Shown: piece after piece, positions 56,832 through 64,000 of the stretch
How positions within the stretch are numbered: position 1 is the first letter of the stretch
Layout of the letters: the number at the start of each line of letters is the position of its first letter
Assembly: GCF_018143015.1 (NCBI RefSeq)
Contig: NC_054754.1
Location: 21,204,875 to 21,268,874 of the forward strand
Direction of reading: 5' to 3'
DNA from: Lytechinus variegatus
Taxonomy: Eukaryota > Echinodermata > Echinoidea > Temnopleuroida > Toxopneustidae
Length of the DNA: 64,000 bases
Program-made: the position numbers and the translations under genes
The notes under the pieces: generated by a model
Databases searched by the model: none
Told to the model about the DNA's origin: nothing
What the model saw: only the letters and a program-made list of their open reading frames with translations

Positions 56832-59800
56832 GTAGGTATATTAAAGTTTTTGTGTTTCCAACTCAAGTAACATAATGACTTCTCATCCGTATCCTTGTTC
56901 AATTTACTGTTTTTTATCAAAGCAAGAGATAAATTCATTTCACAAATATACATGTATGTAAGGGATTAATCTTTCTGAATTTCAACCACAAAAACAAACA
57001 CAAAAAGTTGAAAATGTTAAATTTCCTTCATGCAGGGAAAAATAATATAGAAAATAATTTTACAAAATAATAATTTTGTTTACTGTTTTCTACAAGTAGA
57101 AAAGAGTAAACAAAACTTTTTTTCAAATGTTTGATTTTATTCCTGATATTTGTCATTGATTATTGACCTTTTTCTGTTTAACATCACAACTGAAGAATCA
57201 GTTTGGGCCAGAACTTTTGGCTCAATAATCCGTTTTTTGCTGTTTCTGTTTCCAAGTCAGAAAAACAAATGATCTGATAGTACCTTGATATACTTTGTAG
57301 ATATGTCATCAGAAATAAATATCCAATGGACAAAAAATTGTACATCTTGTTTAGTAAGAAGTATAGGGTCAGAGAGGAGAGATTTAGAAGCATAGTCTTG
57401 TGAGAGGGTGAACCATTGATATCAAGGAGGTATTTTAGAAATAATCTTAACAGTAGCTTTCGCCCCACTGTTTGCAAGCATGGTCTCAAAGTATCACAGA
57501 TTTTTTAATGAGTTTCTTCAATCCATGCATATTTCGATAGTATTGATGCTTTATTGTGTAATGACTGCACCTTGCAGGTCCAGGTTTCATTAACACATTT
57601 TCAGTGATTTTTCAGTGAAAATCTTGCTCTGAGCCAATCAGATACTTGGATTTCGGTAGGTTGTAACAATAGTCGGTGAAGATCACTGACTATCTGTTTC
57701 TTGAAATGCTGCCCAGGGGGGTGTTTCACAAAGATTTAAGTATGACTTAGGTCGCACTTAAATGTTGACGCGTACATTATAAGCGACGCGCAATCTTATT
57801 GATCAATACGCAGTAGTGCGCGTCCTCTTGGCATGATCTGACCAATGCTGTCATGCCTTTTATACCGCGCGCAACAAGACGTTTAAGTGCGACTCTAAGT
57901 CATACTTAAATCTTTGTGAAACACCCCCAGGTAAACCCAGCATCAATTGTATAACTTTGGCTTTTCAATAAAGCTCTGTCTGTGGACATGCAGGGACAAA
58001 ATTATTTGGGGGCTTAGGGTGATTTTGGAAATCGCCCACAAAATGTTTGAAAGCTTCCTAGAAACTTTAGGAGCCCTTGAAAATCCTCATTCATTGCAAT
58101 GTGTTTTTGTTTTGTAAAACAACCATTTCTTCTTTCGCATTTCATCTCAAAGTAATACATTTACATCATTCTGTGACATTTTCCTCTATTTCTTGAGGGA
58201 GATACACAGTTTTGGAGATTTTACATTCTCTTCTATTTCAAAACGATAACTTAACAATACTGATTAGTCGTTGCAAGGTTTAAGCTTATCAAATGTTGCA
58301 GATTTAGGCAGTAAGATGTGAGAAGTAGCCAGCGGTTTTGCCTGCATTGTGCACACTACACAGTGATAGCATTCAACATGTGTAACAAAAGAACGCAGAG
58401 CAATATTCATAATTCAATCTCTGATCTTGATTTTGTCTTTCAGGTCGTTTCGGTAACCAAGCTGATCACTTCCTAGGAGCTCTTTCCTTCGCTCATGGTC
58501 TGGACAGAACCCTCATCCTTCCGCCTTGGAACGATTACGGAAAACCAAGCCGCGCTGTAGGTTTTCCTTTTTTAAAACCATGTTCACCCCAAAACAAGTC
58601 GATCTGAATAAAAATAGAAAGAAATGAAACAAGCATGATTATGATAATCCACCATAATGAGATTAAAATAAGAATGACATGACATTTTACAGTTTTTAGC
58701 TCATCCGGCCAAAGGGCCGATGAGCTTATGCCATGGCGTGGTGTCCGTCATCTGTCGTCCGTCCACTATTTCAAAATGCTTCTTTGCTTTTATATGATAG
58801 TACTACATGTAGAATTTTGAAACTTAAATGTGCTAATTTATGCACATTTTTCAAAATTCACAAAAAAATGCTTCTCCTTTTTTATTTGTTGACCAATTTT
58901 GATTTTTTTTGTTCCATCTTGTAGAGCTTTATGAGGTTCACCAAACTTCTATACAGAATTTTGACATTTTGACTAGGAAGATTTTTATGCTAATTTATGC
59001 ATATTTTAAAAAATTTACATAAAATGCTTCTTCTTTATTTGTTGACCAATTTTTTTTTTTCCAATCTGGTAGAGTTGCATGAAGTTCAACAAACCTTTAC
59101 ACAAAATTTTGAAATTTTGACTAGAAAATTATTTATGCTAATTTATAGGAAATTGGCCTAATCACACAAAAAAATGCTTCACCTTCTTTATTTGTTGACC
59201 AATTTAGATTTTTTTCATCCATCTGGTAGAGCTACATGAGGGTCACCAAACTGCCAAACAGAATTTTTAAAAATTATTCATAAATCACAAAAAGTGCTTT
59301 TTCTCTTTCATTTGTTGATCAATGTCAATTTTGTTTGCTTTAGCTATATGATAGCTCTAGGTGGGGATACAAAATTTCTACACAGAATTTTGAAACTCAT
59401 TAAACATGTGAATTTATGCATATTTTTCCAAAACTTACAAAAAGTGCTTATTATTTATTTGTTGACTAAATTTGATTTTTTTCCATCTGAGAGCTACATG
59501 AGGTTCTGCACAGAATTTAGAAATTCTGACTAGAAAATTATTTATGCTAATTCATACAAAATTTATTCATAAATCACAAAAATGCTTCTCTGTCATTTCT
59601 TCATCAATTTCAATTCTATTTCCTCAATATATATATGTCACCAATATAATTCACTACAGTGTCAACTGGGCTGAAATTAAAAATTGTGTTAAATTTCGTT
59701 GCAAGATGCCGGATGAACTCCACATCATTGATGTGCTAGTGTATTTTTATAATTTCCTCGGATTCGTTAGTTCAAATCTTATTTGTTTCCTGCTTTCAGG

Positions 59801-62192
59801 CTCAAATTCCGTTTGACAAGTACTTCAAGGTTGACCCGCTCCGTGAATATCATCGGGTCATCACCATGGAAACCTTTATGAAGGAGTTAGCTCCTTCTTT
59901 ATGGCCAAAGGAGAAACGTACAGGTACGTATGAAGTGGCACCCCATTTCTTGAAACTCTCCCCCCCAAAAAAAAAAAAAACAGGAAAAAATGGGGGGGGG
60001 GGGAATGAATGAAAAATGGAAAGAAAAGGTTCATTGTTAAATCATGAACATGTTTTCTGGAATTGATAGTGTTTCTGAGAGATGTTCTTAAAGCTAAGTA
60101 TGAGTTCTGGTTTAGAATTCAAATTTTAATAGGAAATTTTAAGGGGCTATCCTGACGGTTTCTCTTTAGCAGGGGTGTGAGAGTTCAGATTTTTTTTCTG
60201 ATTTCAGATTTTGTTGTGATTTTCAGCTTACTTTCAGGTTCTAATTGGCTTTCCTCTGTACAAAGAGTATGGGAGCTCTTTCTATTTCAGACTTTTTCAA
60301 TACTCTTCAGTTTTTTCAGATCTTTTTATTTGTGACCACTCACACCCCTGCTTTAGGGCAGAGCCCTTATTTGCATGTATAACAACTCATATGAATTAAA
60401 ATAATTCAGGGGCCCGCCTTACAAAGAGTTATGGAGCGATCGTAACTCTATGGAAATCCATCAGTGTCATATTTTTTTCGCCAGGAAATTTGCCCAATGC
60501 CCTATGTAAACAAAGAGAAGCACAGTGAATTTTCAACAAAAAAATGAATGAATGAATACACATCATAGTTAGAAAATATTTTGAACAAACATGGGTAATA
60601 GATGTTGCTGGCCATCCGTAGTTGTGAGTGATCAGATCAATTGCAAAAGATGGGGCCCAGGATTGCTTAAAATGATAATATATTACTATGTGGAGTGCAA
60701 TGTACCTTTTCCTGAAAAATATACAGTTTTTATAATTCTGTGTATATTTGATCAATTCTGTGAACATCGTTATTTTTGATGGTAGCAGTACCAGACTTTT
60801 TCTTTACATTTAGACTTTCAGTGGAATCTGGAAATGGACCCTGGGTGCCGTTTCATAAAGGTGTTCGTAAGTTAAGAGCGACTTTAAGAACGACTGGTGA
60901 TCCTTTCTTACGCGCTAAACCATCGCCAATTCAATATACATCTTACCGCAAGAAGGGATCGCCAGTCGTTCTTAAAGTCGCTCTTAACTTACGAACAGCT
61001 TTATGAAACACCCACCAGGAATGGTTTTATAAAGCAGTATTAAAGCAATTTAAAAGTTATCCATGATTGGAGCATGTATTTAGGTGCTACATCATACATG
61101 TAAACCACATCCCTGTCTTACACAGAATCGCGATTGATCCGATAAACCACAATTATGGAAAGCCAGCAATGCCAACATCTGATATGCATGTATGTTCTCA
61201 TTTTTTTTCCTAAATATGTGCATTCATACATTCATTGTTATCTTGATAACATTGTGTAAATGTCCTGATGGAAAAATAATGACTTTGATGGATTTCCATA
61301 CATTTGAAATTGATTGCATCAAAGGCGTTGATAAGCTCAATCACGACTCTTTGTAAGATGGGACCCAGTTTCCATTTACCTCACCCGTATTGAATGCAGC
61401 ACAAAGTGGGCAATGTTGTTGCGGAAGGAAAGTCTGTCATGGGCAGGTATGGTGATAGTCTTTAAAGGGCAAATCCAACCCGAATAGCAAGTTGTTTTTT
61501 AGAGGAAAAAGAAAAATCAGACATGTAAATGGGTGAAACTTTGAACAAAATCGGACAAGCAATGAGAAAGCTATGAGTTTCAAAAAGTTCTTAAAATTTG
61601 AAATCACTATACCCATGGAGACTTGAAATTGGCCACATTGGTGATTTCGTGGTGATTAAATGCAAGGTCTAATCTTCCATTTACTCCAATACATAAAATA
61701 AGATGTCATATTTTTCTCAAAGTTTCTACTTCAAATTCTATTTTTCTTTCAATTTGTCCCTAAACTTGTCCTAATTACACAGTTGTCAATTTGAAATTTA
61801 CATAGTCTTGTGGATCTCAATATTACGATAGCCATGATAGCTTTTTTATTGCTTGTCCGATTTCTGTCAAACATTCACCATCTTGTTCTACTTATTTATC
61901 TTCTCTCTTACACAGTTTATGAGCAAGGATAGACCCCCCTTTAGTAGTCATGGAATGCAAACATGCTTTATGATAAAGTGGTCTTGCACAGAAAATATTA
62001 AAATTACAGGCCCATTTTTGTTCCAGGATTCTGTTACCGTTTCAGAGATGGGACGGACTGCAAGATGAAGGAGGGAAATCCTTTCGGACCATTCTGGGAC
62101 AACCATCACATTGACTTCTTCGAGTACAAGGAATATGGCCCACTTTCCTATAACACCCATTTGCCTAACGCAAGAAATATGTGGGAAGCCAA
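56693..62192 (+). CDS. POFUT1: GDP-fucose protein O-fucosyltransferase 1, 5' four coding exons (partial)
   Basis: Exons are 56693-56831, 58444-58556, 59800-59923 and 62027-62192, GT-AG with phases 1, 0, 1 and 2, giving about 180 residues; the rest lies beyond 64000. A hydrophobic segment ([17 protein letters not shown]) after a short N-terminus is the signal peptide for ER entry. Then come [11 protein letters not shown], the hallmark [54 protein letters not shown] and [12 protein letters not shown], all POFUT1 blocks in order. The enzyme attaches O-fucose to Ser/Thr of EGF repeats, for example in Notch, inside the ER. The human NRT glycosylation sequon in this region reads DRT here. A CAG lies just before the first ATG, so an upstream non-coding exon is possible; the ATG at 56693 or 56699 could start translation. 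Confidence 0.95.
57718..57927. mobile_element. MITE with GTGTTTCACAAAGATTTAAG ends
   Basis: GGGGTGTTTCACAAAGATTT pairs with AAATCTTTGTGAAACACCCC, and TAAGT(A)TGACTTAG continues inward with near-perfect pairing for over 40 bases. CAGG flanks both ends (57714-57717, 57928-57931). The interior contains GCGCGC-type palindromic words. Confidence 0.85.
58444..58556 (+). CDS. POFUT1: POFUT1 second coding exon
   Basis: The acceptor TTTCAG ends at 58443 and the donor GTAGGT is at 58557. It encodes [18 protein letters not shown] and [19 protein letters not shown]. This is the conserved donor-site loop of the fucosyltransferase. Confidence 0.96.
58697..59625 (+). repeat. dispersed element with ~150-bp tandem repeats (POFUT1 intron 2)
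   Basis: It starts with GCTCATCCGGCC / GGGCCGATGAGC, a short hairpin, and TGGCGTGGTGTCCGTCATCT. Five decaying units follow, marked by ATTTGTTGACCAATTTTGAT near 58888, 59041, 59194, 59314 and 59461. Confidence 0.75.
59800..59923 (+). CDS. POFUT1: POFUT1 third coding exon
   Basis: The acceptor TGCTTTCAG ends at 59799 and the donor GTACGT is at 59924. It encodes [20 protein letters not shown] and [20 protein letters not shown], ending in phase 1. Confidence 0.95.
60411..60658. mobile_element. GGGCCCGTCTTAC-family MITE, intact copy
   Basis: GGGGCCCGCCTTACAAAGAG pairs with the right end AAAAGATGGGGCCC. The interior ACTCTATGGAAATCCATC and CCAGGAAATTTGCCC link it to the split copy at 51502-52784. 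It lies in POFUT1 intron 3. Confidence 0.75.
60841..61018. mobile_element. GTTTCATAAAG-family MITE, second copy
   Basis: TTCGTAAGTTAAGAGCGACT at the left pairs with AGTCGCTCTTAACTTACGAA at the right, with AAGAACGACTGG continuing inward. It is cleaner than the copy at 488-652. Confidence 0.85.
61109..61374. mobile_element. GGGCCCGTCTTAC-family MITE, diverged copy
   Basis: CCCTGTCTTACACAGAATCG at the left pairs with GACTCTTTGTAAGATGGGAC at the right. Subterminal GATTGATCC / ATTGATTGCATC inverted words are retained. A SINE body fragment (61380-61450) follows. Confidence 0.65.
61462..61944. mobile_element. TTAAAGG long inverted-repeat element
   Basis: TTTAAAGGGCAAATCC at the left pairs loosely with GATAGACCCCCCTTTAG at the right. 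AATCGGACAAGCAATGAGAA is mirrored by TTATTGCTTGTCCGATTTC. It ends less than 85 bases before POFUT1 exon 4. Confidence 0.6.
62027..62192 (+). CDS. POFUT1: POFUT1 fourth coding exon
   Basis: The acceptor TTCCAG ends at 62026 and the donor GTAAGA is at 62193. It encodes [37 protein letters not shown] and [11 protein letters not shown]. Phase 2; the next exon is outside the window. Confidence 0.95.
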
Positions 62193-62264
62193 GTAAGATA
62201 TTTTAAAAAAGTTTTAAGGAAAATGACATTCTTCAAACCAGTTGAATCAGAAAAAAAAGAGAAA

Positions 62265-62625
62265 AATGAATAGTAATAATAAAAGCCAATTTTTATAAAG
62301 TGCTTTTCTCAGAATGGCTCAGAGCGCTTTACAGCATATTATTACCCCGGTCATTGGATTCATTTCAATCCCGCACAAAAAGTGCACAATGTCCACTCCT
62401 TGGAGAGCATTCCTTGCATTCATCGCAGCCTCATTATGGCGCTGGCAAATGTAAACAAACAATATCTTTCGCATCCTACCGGGTACCCATTTAGCACCGG
62501 GGTCGAGAGTGGCAAACTGTGGATTAACACCTTGCCAAAGGACGCTAGACCGTGGTGTGATTTGAACACACGACCCTTTGTTTACAAGGCGAGGGTCAGA
62601 ACCACTACACTATGGCTCTTCCACA
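62265..62625 (-). mobile_element. tRNA-derived SINE, longer variant
   Basis: On the minus strand a tRNA-like head (GAGCCATAGTGTAGTGG, then GTGTGTTCAAATCACACC) is followed by the body with CTCTCGACCCCGGTGCTAAA and a tail of TTATTATTACT. The middle carries about 80 extra bases compared with 36978-37245. Confidence 0.75.
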
Positions 62626-62712
62626 ATGAATCAAGGAAATGGACCAATTAAAGTTTGAGAAATATTGAATGAATGACGAGGAAGTTATGAGTATAATATG
62701 GCAATTGTCCTC

Positions 62713-63222
62713 TTGACAATTAACCCAGGAGCTGACCGTGTATTTACCCATACTCACGGGACAAGGGTAGATTATGGTCAAAATATCTAGCAAGATAAAT
62801 TATGAAAACAGAAATTATGCACTTACCACGATTATATGGATGAAGGTCTAACGAGTGGCAGTTTTCCTGACATCTGGGCACAGACTGGAACCTCAAAAAA
62901 CGAAAAGTTCTCTCCTACCCCCGTTTCGATCGACCATTTCGTTACAATTCATAACAAAAATGGCCGATCGAGACGGGGGTAGAAGGAGAGAACTTTTCGT
63001 TTTTTTGAGGTTCCAGTCTATGCCCAGATGTCGGAAAAACTGCCACTCGTTAGACCATCATCCATATAATCGTGGTAAGTGAATAATTTCTGTTTTCATG
63101 ATTTATCTTGCTAGATATTTTGACCATAATCTACCCTTGTCCCGTGAGTATGGTCAATTACATGGTAAGCTCCTGGGCTCCCACCCGCGTAGCGGGCGGG
63201 AGTTCCCTGGGTTACTTGACAA
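62713..63222. mobile_element. near-perfect long hairpin element
   Basis: Arms of about 200 bases pair almost perfectly around a centre near 62950 (AAAAATGGCCGATCGAGACG region): TACTCACGGGACAAGGGTAG with its inverse, TATCTAGCAAGATAAAT, GGCAGTTTTCC and GAAAAGTTCTC. The right arm alone contains an extra palindrome, GGGCTCCCACCCGCGTAGCG and on to GGGAGTTCCC, absent from the left arm. There is no gene. Confidence 0.9.
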
Positions 63223-63315
63223 TGTGACCAAGACATGATGTCACACATGATGACCTTCCCACTACTTTTGTTCATGTTTCACTTCATTGTCTCTTTGTGT
63301 CTGTGGGTACATCAG

Positions 63316-63783
63316 GGTCCCGTCTTACAAAGAGTTGCGATTGATCCAATCAATTGCAACTATGGAAGGCCAACAATGTTAACACCTAAACTGTATGTTT
63401 GTTCAAAATATTTCATTACCATGATGTATATTCATTCATTCATTGTTTACTTGGAAATTCAGTGTGCTTCTCTTTGTTTACAAGGGACATTGTTCAAATT
63501 TATTGCAGAATATACTATGACAATGATATATTTACATAGAATTGATTAGGGTCACCTTGTAAAAAGAGTGGAGAGGAAGGGGATTTCCCCCTAATCAGCC
63601 TCGTACATGACTATTCAAATAATTCGCTGGAAAGTCAATGTGCTTTCATGAAATGCAAAGTTGCTATCATAGCAAGTTGCAAGTATAGCAAGTAAAAGCT
63701 GCTATTCTACCAGAGTTGCTATGATAGCAACTCTTTATGAAATGGGCCCCTGATCAATCGTAACTCCTCGTATGACGGGACCC
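63316..63783. mobile_element. GGNCCCGTCTTAC-family MITE with a nested hairpin
   Basis: GGTCCCGTCTTACAAAGAGT at the left pairs with TCCTCGTATGACGGGACC at the right. A second hairpin element at about 63640-63748 (AAAGTTGCTATCATAGCAAG / AGTTGCTATGATAGCAACTC, ending ATGAAATGGGCCCC) is inserted before the right end. The remaining sequence to 64000 shows no recognised feature. Confidence 0.7.
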
Positions 63784-64000
63784 TGGTGTTCTGTTTATTA
63801 GAGGGCATGTCAGAGTTTGAAATATTATAATACGCAAAAAGAGACAGGATATCTCTCTGTGTCCAGCAAAAGGGAAGAGTTGTTCATGTTTGACACCACT
63901 AATTCGGGTCTCATTGCCAGTGGGAGAATATCAGTAGTATGATATTTTTGTCAATATTCAAATATCCAAAGATTTCGTATTGTTTGTCCATTTAAAAAAG

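Overview
This is a eukaryotic, animal genomic window with widely spaced small exons, GT-AG introns, AT-rich non-coding DNA and a very high load of short DNA transposons, tRNA-derived SINEs, microsatellites and minisatellites. The gene content (MIF-family genes, POFUT1, a MetX-type acyltransferase) and the style of the dispersed repeats suggest a marine invertebrate deuterostome, most likely an echinoderm such as a sea urchin. That placement is an inference from pattern memory, not from a search.

Four protein-coding genes can be assembled by hand from exons whose reading phases agree across every splice junction. (1) The 3' part of a MetX-family (homoserine/serine O-acyltransferase-like) alpha/beta hydrolase lies on + from 71 to 18501, in seven exons that carry the whole Ser-Asp-His triad; its 5' end is outside the window. 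(2) A complete three-exon MIF-superfamily gene lies on - from 28545 to 25971. (3) A complete three-exon D-dopachrome tautomerase-like gene lies on + from 33516 to 50349, with a 15.6 kb first intron. (4) The first four coding exons of POFUT1 (GDP-fucose protein O-fucosyltransferase 1) lie on + from 56693 to 62192, and the gene continues past the right edge. Genes 2 and 3 are head to head, with translation starts about 5 kb apart, and have the same exon plan (36 codons, phase 0; about 58 codons, phase 2; terminal exon). This points to an old duplication of one MIF-type gene.

The rest is repeat architecture. The MetX intron at 2903-11825 holds three head-to-tail copies (4403-11622) of an element with an asymmetric inverted repeat, a 3' hairpin and a CTAG end, as expected of Helentron-associated non-autonomous elements. 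It carries tRNA-like segments, 440-bp tandem repeats and a 21-bp minisatellite. At 21500-23528 there is a tandem duplication in which one copy preserves the empty target sites of a SINE fragment and a mariner-like element present in the other. At 30382-32555 there is a near-identical 1-kb tandem duplication with a 120-bp templated insert copied from intron 2 of the neighbouring MIF gene. Intron 1 of the DDT-like gene contains a nested foldback element (38430-40010), paired arrays of TGACGTCA-like motifs ending in an 11-bp inverted repeat (36468 and 46222), and a satellite with higher-order structure (46255-48080). Smaller inverted-repeat elements, often nested, occupy much of the remaining non-coding sequence, and a 5'-truncated LINE sits inside one of them at 51570-52581.

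The four genes do not form an operon-like functional unit. They are independent: amino-acid acyl transfer, two tautomerase-fold cytokine-like proteins, and ER O-fucosylation of EGF repeats.
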